Below, in pieces: positions 1 through 9,047 of a DNA stretch of 41,972 nt. The notes under the pieces were generated by a model. The model was not told where the DNA came from. It saw only the letters and a list, made by a program, of their open reading frames with translations, and made no database searches. Made by a program: the position numbers and the translations under genes. The stretch is from an uncultured Veillonella sp. (GTDB lineage Bacteria > Bacillota > Negativicutes > Veillonellales > Veillonellaceae). The DNA lies in the NCBI RefSeq assembly GCF_937981445.1, contig NZ_CALJON010000047.1:1-41972 (forward strand), written 5' to 3'. How positions within the stretch are numbered: the stretch's first letter is position 1; each line of letters starts with the position of its first letter.

Positions 1-2169
1 GACATTGTATCTGGTCGTGGTGCTACGGAAGATCAACTTAAAACCGTATCTGATGCTATAAAATCTGTAACTAATGGTACAGGACCTAATGCAACAGGTG
101 GTTTTGCCTTGGCTGGTGAAAATAAAGATGCTAATGGCAAATTGATAGAAGCCAAACAAGATCTTGGCAAAGCAATCCAAGTTAAAGGTGGCGTAACTGA
201 AGGAACCGTTACGAGTGAGAATACTACGGGCAGTTCTAATATTACAACTAAAGTAAATAATGGTGCTTTAGAAATTAGCCTAAATAAAGACATAGATTTA
301 GGTAGCGCTGGGTCTGTAAAAACAGGTAATACTATTATCAATAATGCAGGCGTTACTGCAGATACCCTTAAGGCTGGCGAGACAATCATTAATAATGCGG
401 GTGTAGATACTAACAAAGTAACTACTGGTGAAATTGCTATCAAAGGTTCTGATATTAGTATTACTAAAGATGGCATTAAGGCTGGTAACACACAAATTAC
501 TGATGTAGCTAGTGGTGGCGATAAAAATGCTGATGGCACGTATAAAACAGATTCAAAAGGCAATCAAGTTTACTCTGATGCAGCGAATACAAATGCAGCT
601 AATATTGGGGATGTGAAAAACATTGCTGGTAGTGAAGCAACAAAAGCAGCAGATGCTGTTCGAGCGCAAAGTGGTAAGAATATTACCGTGGACCCTACAA
701 CTAATACAGTAAATCTTAATGATTCTATTACATTAGGTGAAGGAAATAGGGCAATTACTATTGATGGTAAAGATACCGGAACCATTACAGTAGGTGGCCA
801 AGCTGGTATTACAGTGGGTAATCAATCAACACAAGCTATTGATGACAGTGGTAATGCTGTAGGTGCTCCACAAACAGGTCATTATGTGACTGGTTTAAGC
901 AACACCACTTGGAATCCAAGTGAAGCTGGTATAGTTCCAGGTCGTGCAGCTACAGAGTCTCAATTGAAAGTTATTGATGACAAACTTAACGGGGGACGTG
1001 TATTTGCGGGTGATACTGGTAACGTTACAGTGGCCCTTGGTGAAAGCTTAAATGTCACTGGTGGTGCGACCGATACAGCTAAATTGACTGATGGCAATCT
1101 AGGTGTAGTTGCTGAAGGTAATACATTAGCTATTAAATTAGCTCAAAATATCGATTTAGGCAGTGAAGGCTCTATTGCTATAGGTAATACTACAATTAAT
1201 GGTGATGGTGTGTCTTTAACTGAAGGTCCTTCGATAACTAGAGATGGTATTGATGCCGGCGGTAATCGAATTACTTCAGTTGCTCCAGGGGCTGTAGAAG
1301 AAGGTTCCACTGATGCAATTAATGGGGGCCAATTATTTGAAACAAATCAAGCAGTCAATGCTATTGGCGGTGCTGTTTCAAAATTAGGCAATCGCATTAA
1401 TCGAGTAGGTGCTGCATCTGCTGCCTTGGCGGCGTTACATCCATTAGATTTCAATCCTGATGATAAATGGGATTTTGCAGCTGGTTATGGTAACTACCGT
1501 GGTGCTAATGCAGCTGCTGTAGGTGCATACTATCGTCCTAATGAAGATACTATGTTTAGTCTTGGTGGTAGCTTCGGCGGTGGCGAAAATATGGTCAATG
1601 CAGGTGTAAGCTTCAAATTAGGACAAAGCAGTGGTGTAAACAATTCTAAAGTAGCCTTAGCTAAAGATGTACAAGCTTTAAAAGAGATTGTTAAAGCTCA
1701 AAGCGAACAATTACAGGCACAAAGCGCTGAAATTGAGCAATTAAAACGCGGCTCTGTTCCTATTGGCACAATGCCAAATGAAATGGCTAATGTAAACTTC
1801 TCTGATTTACCTCAAAATCATTGGGCCTACGGTTATGTTAAATCGTTAGCAGATAGAGGTTTATTAAAGGGGTATCCTGATGGGGAATTTAAAGGTGATC
1901 GTAACTTGACTCGTTATGAATTTGCGGCGGCTTTATATCGTGCCCTTCAAAATGGCGCACCGATGGACCGAGATATGCTAAAAGGGATTCAAGAATTTAA
2001 TTCGGAAATTACTTTGTTAAGCAATCTTGATCATAGCCGTGTGGATCGCGTGTCTGGTGAAGATGACGATCGTAATAAAGTTGAGCGTGTACGCATTAAC
2101 AATGAAGATGACACAGTTAATAAAGTATTCCGCGATGTTTATGGTGGTAAAATCCAAAAGGATCAGTAA
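1..2169 (+). CDS. Trimeric autotransporter adhesin (YadA-like) with C-terminal SLH domain, 5'-truncated by window
   Basis: Surface adhesin of the type V secretion family. The frame is open from base 1, so the N-terminus lies outside; 722 residues are visible. The passenger shows collagen-like/Hep-Hag stalk repeats (for example DIDLGSAGS near base 295 and NIDLGSEGS near 1150) and neck motifs such as GRAATESQL and DAINGGQL. Visible residues about 464-541 form the YadA-type membrane anchor (ALAALHPLDFNPDDKWDFAA, then alternating strands ending in VSFKLG). Unlike canonical family members, the chain continues: a coiled coil (about 551-582), one SLH domain (about 600-650, HWAYGYVKSLADRGLLKGYP) and a charged tail rich in D, R and N. 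SLH domains in Negativicutes outer-membrane proteins bind peptidoglycan, so this one probably tethers the adhesin trimer in the periplasm (inference). Family assignment is firm; the ligand is unknown. Confidence 0.93.
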   Translation, partial: DIVSGRGATEDQLKTVSDAIKSVTNGTGPNATGGFALAGENKDANGKLIEAKQDLGKAIQVKGGVTEGTVTSENTTGSSNITTKVNNGALEISLNKDIDLGSAGSVKTGNTIINNAGVTADTLKAGETIINNAGVDTNKVTTGEIAIKGSDISITKDGIKAGNTQITDVASGGDKNADGTYKTDSKGNQVYSDAANTNAANIGDVKNIAGSEATKAADAVRAQSGKNITVDPTTNTVNLNDSITLGEGNRAITIDGKDTGTITVGGQAGITVGNQSTQAIDDSGNAVGAPQTGHYVTGLSNTTWNPSEAGIVPGRAATESQLKVIDDKLNGGRVFAGDTGNVTVALGESLNVTGGATDTAKLTDGNLGVVAEGNTLAIKLAQNIDLGSEGSIAIGNTTINGDGVSLTEGPSITRDGIDAGGNRITSVAPGAVEEGSTDAINGGQLFETNQAVNAIGGAVSKLGNRINRVGAASAALAALHPLDFNPDDKWDFAAGYGNYRGANAAAVGAYYRPNEDTMFSLGGSFGGGENMVNAGVSFKLGQSSGVNNSKVALAKDVQALKEIVKAQSEQLQAQSAEIEQLKRGSVPIGTMPNEMANVNFSDLPQNHWAYGYVKSLADRGLLKGYPDGEFKGDRNLTRYEFAAALYRALQNGAPMDRDMLKGIQEFNSEITLLSNLDHSRVDRVSGEDDDRNKVERVRINNEDDTVNKVFRDVYGGKIQKDQ

Positions 2170-2191
2170 ATTTACTTAGCTCCATAGGAAG

Positions 2192-2236
2192 AGTAAAGGC
2201 AGTAAGAACAGTAGAAGCAGTAAGCACAGTAAGTAC
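2192..2236. repeat. 5 x 9-bp tandem repeat after adhesin stop
   Basis: Five contiguous 9-bp units of the form AGTAAGNAC (AGTAAAGGC, AGTAAGAAC, AGTAGAAGC, AGTAAGCAC, AGTAAGTAC) start 22 bp after the adhesin stop codon. They are not in the adhesin frame. I see no gene in the 396-bp spacer 2170-2565; it consists of this array, the 16-bp array that follows, more decayed copies and a terminator. Confidence 0.85.
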
Positions 2237-2309
2237 ACGAAGGTAGCATATGCATAGAAATATGAATACGCTTAGAAAGACGTGTAAGTGCAGAAACACA
2301 TGGGCGCTG

Positions 2310-2373
2310 AAAGCGGTGTATGCTCGATAAGGTGTATACTCAATAAGGTGTATACTTAATAAGGCGTACACGT
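2310..2373. repeat. 4 x 16-bp degenerate tandem repeat
   Basis: Four consecutive 16-bp units are related to AATAAGGTGTATACTT (starts at 2310, 2326, 2342, 2358). The two flanks also resemble one another (AGAAAGACGTGTAAGTGCA near 2274 and AGAAAGCCGTGTAAGTACA near 2376), so the array sits inside a larger, older duplication of about 100 bp. Confidence 0.8.
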
Positions 2374-2469
2374 TCAGAAAGCCGTGTAAGTACAAAAAAC
2401 GCACGTATACGTGCAGAAACGCATAGGCGCAGAAAGACGAAACCGTTTAGTAAGGCGCGTAAGCATAAA

Positions 2470-2511
2470 AAAAGAAGCCCTGAGAGGTATTAACTCTCAG
2501 GGCTTCTTTTT
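2470..2511. terminator. Bidirectional intrinsic terminator
   Basis: The stem GAAGCCCTGAGAG / CTCTCAGGGCTTC has a 7-nt loop and is flanked by A-run and T-run on the two sides. It lies between the convergent adhesin gene and the small minus-strand gene, so it can serve both. Confidence 0.9.
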
Positions 2512-2565
2512 ATGTACGATTTAATATATTTATTATAAATCGTTTATAGATTGGTTAGATGCAGC

Positions 2566-2808
2566 TTATTTGAAGAATTTGCCTGCTAGGTCGGTTAAGC
2601 CGCCTACAAGACCTTGACCAGCTTCAGTGTCACCGAAGGCGCTAGTTAAGCTTTCAACTAATGTTGTAAGTTGAGCTTGGTCAAGATTTTTTATGTCATC
2701 AACACTTTTTACATCGAGGTTTTCAATGTTGTTTACTACATTCATAAATTTTTCTTGATCGACTTTAAAATAAGAACTGGCCATTTCTACTAATTTTTCT
2801 TTAATCAT
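2566..2808 (-). CDS. Small helical protein of unknown function (80 aa)
   Basis: I do not recognise this family. The 80-residue product has no signal peptide or membrane segment and is predicted helical and acidic (MIKEKLVEMASSYFKVDQEK at the start, GLVGGLTDLAGKFFK at the end). The end alternates glycine with hydrophobic residues, which could form an amphipathic helix. The start is well supported by an AGGAGG ribosome site 6 bases before ATG on the minus strand. It is a single gene, convergent with the adhesin and divergent from mfd. A 3 x 11-bp repeat lies just upstream, in what should be its promoter or leader. Being a real gene is likely because of the Shine-Dalgarno site and the shared terminator; function is open. 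Confidence 0.7.
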   Translation of the reverse strand: MIKEKLVEMASSYFKVDQEKFMNVVNNIENLDVKSVDDIKNLDQAQLTTLVESLTSAFGDTEAGQGLVGGLTDLAGKFFK

Positions 2809-2836
2809 AAGAGCCTCCTAAAGGTACAATAGATAA

Positions 2837-2869
2837 AATAATACTTAAATAATACTTAAATAATACTTA
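2837..2869. repeat. 3 x 11-bp perfect tandem repeat upstream of the 80-aa gene
   Basis: Three identical copies of AATAATACTTA follow one another (2837, 2848, 2859), 29-61 bp upstream of the minus-strand start at 2808. A period of 11 bp places equal sequence on nearly the same helix face, as in binding-site arrays, but AT-rich slippage would give the same picture. Confidence 0.85.
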
Positions 2870-2998
2870 AATACGAGAATATTACAATATTACGTAGAAT
2901 AATAGCTATTAAAAGCATATATAATAGTTATATTATATCATAAAATAGAAAATATATCGAATAAATTAGATGCAGTTTTCTTAAGAGAAGACTCTTCA

Positions 2999-3027
2999 TT
3001 GCATGTACATACGAGCTGTGATAAACT
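2999..3027 (+). promoter_or_regulatory. Candidate sigma-70 promoter for mfd
   Basis: TTGCAT and TAAACT are separated by 17 bp, about 80 bp before the mfd start. No other candidate of this quality lies in the 2809-3104 spacer. Confidence 0.45.
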
Positions 3028-3046
3028 AAATACATACGTAAGACAG

Positions 3047-3074
3047 GGGCTTTGGCATTGCTAAAGCCCGTTTT
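3047..3074 (+). promoter_or_regulatory. Hairpin followed by T-run in the mfd leader
   Basis: GGGCTTTGGC pairs with GCTAAAGCCC around a 3-nt loop (one G-T pair), followed by GTTTT. It lies between the candidate promoter and the mfd start, so it looks like a weak terminator or attenuator. It could equally be the end of an upstream short transcript. Confidence 0.5.
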
Positions 3075-3104
3075 GTCGTTGCATCAAATCAAATGGAGTT
3101 ATTC

Positions 3105-6100
3105 ATGGAATCATTACAAGAATTATTATATAAATATCCTGCCTATAAAGAGGCAGAGCAGGCTTTTGAGACTAAGGGCAAGCATATTATATATGGCCTT
3201 GGAGGTTCTCAAAAATCCTTTATTTACAGTCAGGCCATTCGCCGCATGGGGATGAAGCCTACCATCATTATTGTGCATGATAAAGAGCATAAAGAGCGAT
3301 GGGAGCGGGACTTAGCCTTCCTATTGCCTCAAATTGAGGTAGTGCCGTTTCCGATTACTGAAAAGGTTGCCTTCATAACGGCTGCGCGAAGCCTAGAGAA
3401 TCAAGCTCTTCAAATGAGAGCTTTAGGAAAATTATTAACTAAGAAGCCCGTTGTTGTGGTAGCCACTATTGAAGAGGCTACGCAATATATATTGAGCCCT
3501 AAGGAATTAAAAGAATATATTATTAACCTTGATTTACATGAGGAAGTAAATCGTGAAACATTATTAGAAAAATTAGTGGCTAGCGGTTACGAGCGAACAG
3601 ACCAGGTGGAACAACGTGGTCATTTTAGTGTGCGCGGAGATATTTTAGATATATATCCAGTTAACAGTGATAATCCGTACCGAATTGAATTTTTTGATGA
3701 TGAAATAGATACGATTCGCATTTTCTCCCGTGATACCCAGCGATCTATTGAAGTCGTGGAAGACTGTACTATTATGCCTTTTAATGTGCATGGAGATAAT
3801 CAAGTAAGTGCTGATGCTATAGAGGAGACGGATTCGTTACTTTCCTATGGTAGTGAAGGGCTTGTGATTTATGATGAACCAAATCGTTTACAAGATACAT
3901 TAAAGGGTTTTTTAAAGGAAGATGCTACCCACAGGGCACATCATATGACTTGGTCGGAACTGTTAAATACGGCCCAGGCTTATAGTGAAGTGGGATTCAA
4001 CTTCTTACAGCAACGCATTAGCTCTTTTGGTACTAGTCACACTGTGGGGCTACAAGGTAAGTCGATGATTTCGTTTGAACGCCAAATTCCGCTCTTAACT
4101 GATGAAATTAAGGCATGGCAGGAGCGAGGCCGTCAAATTATTTTAGTAATGAATAATCGTCAACGTCTAGACGGTATTGAGCGAGCTTTAACAGAGGCTC
4201 AAATAGAATATGAAAGAGGCGACGAGCTAGCTGCTACGAACCACAAGGTACTGATTGTGGAAGGTTTATTAACGGATGGCTTTGAATTGCCTCACTGTGA
4301 TTTAGTGGTCGTAACAGAAGGCAATATTTTTGGTCAGCAAAAGAAGAAACTTCGGAAGAAAGCGGCCAAAGGGCAGGAAATTACCTATTTCAGTGATTTG
4401 ACCCTTGGCGATTATGTAGTGCATACCGTACATGGTATTGGTAAATATGTGGGGCTAAAAACAATTGAAACTGAGGGGATTCATAAGGATTACATTGAAA
4501 TTGCCTATGCAGGTACTGATCGACTGTATTTGCCTGCAGATAATCTAGACCAATTACAAAAATACATTGGCAATGAAGGTGATGTGCCTAAAATTCATAA
4601 AATGGGCGGCCGTGAATGGGGCAAAGTGCGTCAAAAAGCACAGAAATCCATTGATGATTTAGCCGAGAAGTTGGTCCAGCTCTATGCGGAGCGTGAAGTG
4701 GTAGAGGGCTATGCGTTTTTACCAGATCAACCGTGGCAGCAAGAGTTTGAAGAAGCCTTTCCTTATGAAGAGACGGAAGACCAATTGCAAGCCACCCGTG
4801 AAATTAAAGCATCCATGGAAAAACCAACTCCTATGGACCGCCTCTTATGTGGCGATGTAGGCTTTGGTAAAACAGAAGTGGCCATGAGAGCTATTTTTAA
4901 GGCTGTTATGAGTGGCAAACAAGTAGCTGTGTTAGTCCCTACTACAGTATTGGCGCAGCAACATTATCAGACCTTTTTAGATCGCATAGGTGCTTTTGGT
5001 GTACGTGTTGATGTACTCAACCGTTTCCGTAGTGCAAAAGAGAAAAAAGATATTATTAAAAGGGCCAGTGAAGGCGAATTAGATGTACTTATTGGGACGC
5101 ATGCCTTATTAAATAAAAAAGTAACATTTAGAAATCTAGGTTTACTGGTAGTTGATGAGGAGCAGCGATTTGGCGTGGCTCAGAAAGAAAAATGGAAGAG
5201 TTGGGCACAGTCTATTGATGTATTGACTTTAAGTGCTACACCGATTCCGCGCACCTTGCATATGAGTTTAGTGGGGGTTCGAGAAATGAGCGTTATCAAT
5301 ACACCTCCAGAAGAACGATTGCCAGTACAAACCTATGTTGTTGAATACGATATGAAGCTTATTGTTGATGCCATTCGAAGAGAAATACAGCGCGGTGGAC
5401 AGGTTTATTTTGTGTACAATCGGGTCGCTTCTATTGGACATATGGCGGAATTACTAGAACAGGCTATGCCAGATTTGCGCTTTGCCATTGCCCATGGTCA
5501 GATGACAGGGGCTCAGATGGAAAGTATTATGGTGGACTTTTATGAAGGGCAGTATGACTTATTGCTCTGTACTAGCATTATTGAAACAGGGCTTGATATA
5601 CCGAATGCGAACACCATTATTGTATATGATGCAGATCATTTAGGTTTGTCGCAACTGTATCAAATGCGCGGTCGTGTGGGGCGTTCTCGTCGTCGAGCTT
5701 ATGCTTATTTTATGTATAGACCTGATAAAATGCTCAGTGAAACGGCGGAAAAGCGCTTAAAAGCGATTGAAGAGTTTACTGAGTTAGGGGCTGGCTTTAA
5801 GCTAGCTATGCGAGACTTAGAAATTCGTGGGGCCGGTAATTTATTGGGCTCTCAGCAACATGGCAATATTGCTTCCGTAGGCTTTGCCTTATATTGTTCT
5901 ATGCTCGAAGAAGCCATTGCTAAAGCACAACATAGAGAGGTAAAACCAAAAGAATTGGCAGCGCCAAGTATTAATCTGGAAGTAGATGCTTTTATAGATG
6001 ATGCGTACATTAAAGATAGTGCGCGAAAAATTCAAATTTATCAACGACTATTACAAATTCATAGTCTTAGTGAATTACGAGATTTTACTGATGAATTAAT

Positions 6101-6512
6101 CGATCGTTTTGGCACCCCTACAGATCCAGTAAACCGCTTGTTGCAATTAGCTATGCTTAAGGAAAAGGCCCGGGTTATTGGCATAAAAAGTATTGTTAAA
6201 CGCAATCAATTACTCACATTTGTCTGGGCTGATGATTCAAAGATGAGCGAATGGGATATGGGTGCTGTGCCTGCTAAAGAATGGGATCGCATGAAGGTAC
6301 TTGATACAAAACCGGCTAGCCTTACCTATCAGCTAGCGGGGTTAACAGCACCCATTCAGGTGGTCTGTGACAATGTATTAAATGAATTAAGTAAGCGTGA
6401 ATCCACGGTGGAAGCCAGTGGTGTTGAATTAAGTAAAGATGCTCATATGAAGGCGGCTACAGGACAGGCGGCGGAGTCTAACAGAGGGGCGAATCGCCCA
6501 GTACGTCATTAA
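3105..6512 (+). CDS. mfd: Transcription-repair coupling factor Mfd
   Basis: Mfd is the ATP-dependent translocase that removes stalled RNA polymerase from DNA lesions and recruits UvrA. The 1135-residue product has the usual length (about 1150 in E. coli). In order it shows an N-terminal UvrB-like module, the RNA polymerase-interacting CarD-like domain (about 435-495, GDYVVHTVHGIGKYVG), a DEAD/DEAH helicase core with Walker A GDVGFGKT (583-590) and Walker B DEEQ (684-687), SATPIPRT, the second RecA lobe with QMRGRVGRS, and a TRCF C-terminal domain. An ATG at 3093 is also in frame, but GGAG at 3095-3098 sits 6 bases before the ATG at 3105, so I prefer 3105. The next gene begins 10 bp later with its ribosome site overlapping the mfd stop. 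Confidence 0.97.
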   Translation: MESLQELLYKYPAYKEAEQAFETKGKHIIYGLGGSQKSFIYSQAIRRMGMKPTIIIVHDKEHKERWERDLAFLLPQIEVVPFPITEKVAFITAARSLENQALQMRALGKLLTKKPVVVVATIEEATQYILSPKELKEYIINLDLHEEVNRETLLEKLVASGYERTDQVEQRGHFSVRGDILDIYPVNSDNPYRIEFFDDEIDTIRIFSRDTQRSIEVVEDCTIMPFNVHGDNQVSADAIEETDSLLSYGSEGLVIYDEPNRLQDTLKGFLKEDATHRAHHMTWSELLNTAQAYSEVGFNFLQQRISSFGTSHTVGLQGKSMISFERQIPLLTDEIKAWQERGRQIILVMNNRQRLDGIERALTEAQIEYERGDELAATNHKVLIVEGLLTDGFELPHCDLVVVTEGNIFGQQKKKLRKKAAKGQEITYFSDLTLGDYVVHTVHGIGKYVGLKTIETEGIHKDYIEIAYAGTDRLYLPADNLDQLQKYIGNEGDVPKIHKMGGREWGKVRQKAQKSIDDLAEKLVQLYAEREVVEGYAFLPDQPWQQEFEEAFPYEETEDQLQATREIKASMEKPTPMDRLLCGDVGFGKTEVAMRAIFKAVMSGKQVAVLVPTTVLAQQHYQTFLDRIGAFGVRVDVLNRFRSAKEKKDIIKRASEGELDVLIGTHALLNKKVTFRNLGLLVVDEEQRFGVAQKEKWKSWAQSIDVLTLSATPIPRTLHMSLVGVREMSVINTPPEERLPVQTYVVEYDMKLIVDAIRREIQRGGQVYFVYNRVASIGHMAELLEQAMPDLRFAIAHGQMTGAQMESIMVDFYEGQYDLLLCTSIIETGLDIPNANTIIVYDADHLGLSQLYQMRGRVGRSRRRAYAYFMYRPDKMLSETAEKRLKAIEEFTELGAGFKLAMRDLEIRGAGNLLGSQQHGNIASVGFALYCSMLEEAIAKAQHREVKPKELAAPSINLEVDAFIDDAYIKDSARKIQIYQRLLQIHSLSELRDFTDELIDRFGTPTDPVNRLLQLAMLKEKARVIGIKSIVKRNQLLTFVWADDSKMSEWDMGAVPAKEWDRMKVLDTKPASLTYQLAGLTAPIQVVCDNVLNELSKRESTVEASGVELSKDAHMKAATGQAAESNRGANRPVRH

Positions 6513-6522
6513 GGAGGGACCG

Positions 6523-8112
6523 ATGAATCGATTTTTAAAAGGGGCTATGATTTTAACCTTAGCTGGCATTATCGTTAAAATTATTGGCGCCTTTAGTAAA
6601 GTTCTTATCGCCCGTATTTTAGGTGGTGAGGGCATTGGCCTCTATCAAATGGCCTACTTGCTGTATCAAATCATAGTGAGCTTAGCAACAGCTGGATTAC
6701 CCGTTGCCATATCAATTATGGTGGCAGATAAATTAGCCCATAAAGATATGCGCGGTGCTCATAAAATTTTCAAAGTATCTGGTGTTGTTTTATTTTTACT
6801 CGGTTCATTTTTTAGCTTAGCACTCTTTCTGAGCACGCCCTGGCTCATTGAAGCAGGATGGCTGGCTGACCCACGAAGTAGTTATGCTCTTATGACCTTA
6901 ACGCCAGCAATTATTGTGGTTACCTTACTGGGGGCATTTAGAGGGTATTTTCAAGGCTTTCAAGATATGTTACCAACCGGTGTATCACAAGTAGTAGAAC
7001 AAACCTTGCGCGTTACTTGTATGGTAGGATTTGCTTTATTCTTACTACCTCATGGCCTTCCTATGGCTGCTGCAGGCGCCACATTAGCGACCTTTCCAGG
7101 GGTAGCAGGGGGGCTGTTGGTGTTATTGTATTTTTATTATCGCCAACGGCATCTGAGAGCCTCTTTAATTGCGGTTCAAGATGAAGCACAAGCTAGCGAA
7201 TCGGCTTGGCAAATTATGAAGCGTTTATTTGTATTGGCTATTCCTGTTTCCATGGCTAATATTATGATGCCTATTGTGTCAGGTATTGATCTCAAAGTTG
7301 TGCCAGGGCGGCTTCTTGAAGTGGGGTATACGATGCGAGAGGCCACCACCTTATTTGGCTATTTAACGGGCATGGCCACGTCTTTAGTGAACTTGCCTGT
7401 CATTTTGACTACCTCTTTAGCAGCGAGTCTAGTACCAGCTATTTCTGAGGCCTATGCCAAACAGGACATGAAGGAGATTCAAAATCGCAGCCATGTGGCC
7501 TTAAAAATTACAAGTCTTATTACAGTACCGGCGTTTGTAGGACTTTGCGTATTGGCAACGCCTATTTCAGACATGCTGTATGCTACGCCTAATGCAGGGG
7601 GCCCCATTGCGGTTATGAGTTTAAGTATTTTCCTCTTAGGCATGCAACAAGTGACTACGGGAATTTTACAGGGCTTAGGACATACATCAATTCCGATGCT
7701 CAATTTATTGGTGAGTACGATTATTAAAATTCCACTTAGTTGGTATTTAACAGGGCTACCTGAATGGGGCATCAATGGTGCTGCTTGGTCTACTAATATA
7801 GATTTTGGCTTGGCGGCCTTGTTAAATATGATTTTTGTAAAGCGCTATATTAAATACTCCATTCCTTGGGTAGAAACAATAAAAATATTTTTCTCCGCCT
7901 TAGCTATGGGTGGTGCTACAGTAGTAGTATATTACTTCTTAAGCTCTTTAACAGGCAATGTAGTGGGGGTATTAGGTGCTATTATAGTAGCTCTTATCGT
8001 TTATAGTGCGGGCTTGCTTATTACCAAAGCTATTAAAGCCGATGAGTGGGCTGCTATGCCTTTTATAGGAAAACGAATAGCGGCTTTTAGGGCTAAAAAA
8101 GAATTACAATAA
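6523..8112 (+). CDS. SpoVB/MurJ-like polysaccharide flippase (MOP superfamily)
   Basis: A polytopic membrane protein of 529 residues, hydrophobic throughout with about 14 predicted helices. It begins RFLKGAMILTLAGIIVKIIG and contains the SpoVB-type segment ILGGEGIGLYQMAYLLYQI. Proteins of this family flip lipid-linked sugars, for example lipid II or O-antigen/capsule units; the substrate cannot be read here. The strong site AAGGAGG overlaps the mfd stop codon, so the genes are probably translated from one message. In Bacillus the matching gene (yabM) also lies between mfd and the mazG-domain gene yabN, supporting orthology. spoVT, which separates them there, is missing. Confidence 0.85.
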   Translation: MNRFLKGAMILTLAGIIVKIIGAFSKVLIARILGGEGIGLYQMAYLLYQIIVSLATAGLPVAISIMVADKLAHKDMRGAHKIFKVSGVVLFLLGSFFSLALFLSTPWLIEAGWLADPRSSYALMTLTPAIIVVTLLGAFRGYFQGFQDMLPTGVSQVVEQTLRVTCMVGFALFLLPHGLPMAAAGATLATFPGVAGGLLVLLYFYYRQRHLRASLIAVQDEAQASESAWQIMKRLFVLAIPVSMANIMMPIVSGIDLKVVPGRLLEVGYTMREATTLFGYLTGMATSLVNLPVILTTSLAASLVPAISEAYAKQDMKEIQNRSHVALKITSLITVPAFVGLCVLATPISDMLYATPNAGGPIAVMSLSIFLLGMQQVTTGILQGLGHTSIPMLNLLVSTIIKIPLSWYLTGLPEWGINGAAWSTNIDFGLAALLNMIFVKRYIKYSIPWVETIKIFFSALAMGGATVVVYYFLSSLTGNVVGVLGAIIVALIVYSAGLLITKAIKADEWAAMPFIGKRIAAFRAKKELQ

Positions 8113-8124
8113 GAAGGTGATTGT

Positions 8125-8985
8125 ATGAATAAAAATGAAATAGATGAGACGAATGTTAATCCTAATGCTAGTACAGATGCTGATACTAGGGATTTAAAAG
8201 GCCTTGATGGGGCTTCACTGGCTCCTCTTCGCAAAGTGGTAGCCGCTTTACGAGATCCTGAGGGGGGCTGTCCTTGGGATTTAAAGCAAACTCATAGTAG
8301 TTTGCGGCGTTATTTACTTGAAGAAGTGTATGAAGTATTAGATGCCATTGATAATCGCGATACTAATAATTTACGAGAAGAATTAGGCGATGTGTTATTG
8401 CAAATTATTTTTCATGCGCAACTTGCTGAAGAAAATGGATTATTTACAATACAAGATGTGATTAATGATGTGTCTGAAAAAATGATTCGTCGCCACCCTC
8501 ATGTGTTTGGCGATGGAGCGACGGCTACTAATTTGTCATGGGATGAATTAAAAAGCCAGGAAAAAGGGCATCAACAGAGCAGTGTGCTCGATTCTGTATC
8601 AGTTGGTTTACCGGCGTTGCTAGGGGCTCAGAAGCTTCAAGAGAAAGCTGCAAAGGTTGGATTTGACTGGGATACAGAGCCGCCTGTGTGGGCCAAATTC
8701 GAAGAAGAAATGGCCGAATTTAAGGAAGCTATAGGAGAAAAAGACGAAGAAAATATGGAATTAGAGGCAGGAGATGTACTTTTTTCCTTGATTAATCTTT
8801 TCAGATGGTATAAAATAGGCGGTGAAAATGCACTAAACCGCACTAATAACAAGTTTAGACGTCGCTTTTTATACGTTGAAAAATGTGTAAAAGAAAGTGG
8901 AAAGTCTTGGGAGGAATTTTCACTAGATGAACTCGATGCGTTTTGGGACGCGGCGAAGGTGTTAGAAAACAAGCATTCGTTGTAA
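8125..8985 (+). CDS. mazG: MazG nucleoside triphosphate pyrophosphohydrolase
   Basis: MazG hydrolyses NTPs or dNTPs to the monophosphate and pyrophosphate, cleaning the nucleotide pool or lowering ppGpp-linked signals. The 286-residue protein has two MazG repeats. The first shows GGCPWDLKQTH (48-58) and the metal-binding set E66, E67, E70, E86, D89 (LLEEVYEVLDA, EELGD). The second shows FEEEMAEFKEAI and ELEAGDVLFSLINL. About 30 polar residues precede the first motif. Bacillus YabN carries an additional N-terminal SAM-methylase domain, which is absent here; the length matches the shorter E. coli type. The gap to the flippase gene is 12 bp, with AGAAGGTG as ribosome site. Confidence 0.93.
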   Translation: MNKNEIDETNVNPNASTDADTRDLKGLDGASLAPLRKVVAALRDPEGGCPWDLKQTHSSLRRYLLEEVYEVLDAIDNRDTNNLREELGDVLLQIIFHAQLAEENGLFTIQDVINDVSEKMIRRHPHVFGDGATATNLSWDELKSQEKGHQQSSVLDSVSVGLPALLGAQKLQEKAAKVGFDWDTEPPVWAKFEEEMAEFKEAIGEKDEENMELEAGDVLFSLINLFRWYKIGGENALNRTNNKFRRRFLYVEKCVKESGKSWEEFSLDELDAFWDAAKVLENKHSL

Positions 8986-9002
8986 TGGGGCATTGTGTCA
9001 CA

Positions 9003-9031
9003 TTGTATCTGAATGAAATACATTCTATTTT
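9003..9031 (+). promoter_or_regulatory. Candidate hup promoter with internal inverted repeat
   Basis: TTGTAT and TATTTT are 17 bp apart, directly before the hup ribosome site. The spacer contains GAATG-AAATA-CATTC (9011-9025). The -10 box is a poor match, so this is tentative. Confidence 0.35.
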
Positions 9032-9047
9032 TTAAGGAGGTTCTGTC

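Noticed and set aside
2117..2404. A 95-codon minus-strand frame over the adhesin end
   Set aside because: It exists only because the tandem repeats avoid stop codons in that frame; it has no ribosome site and overlaps the adhesin gene.
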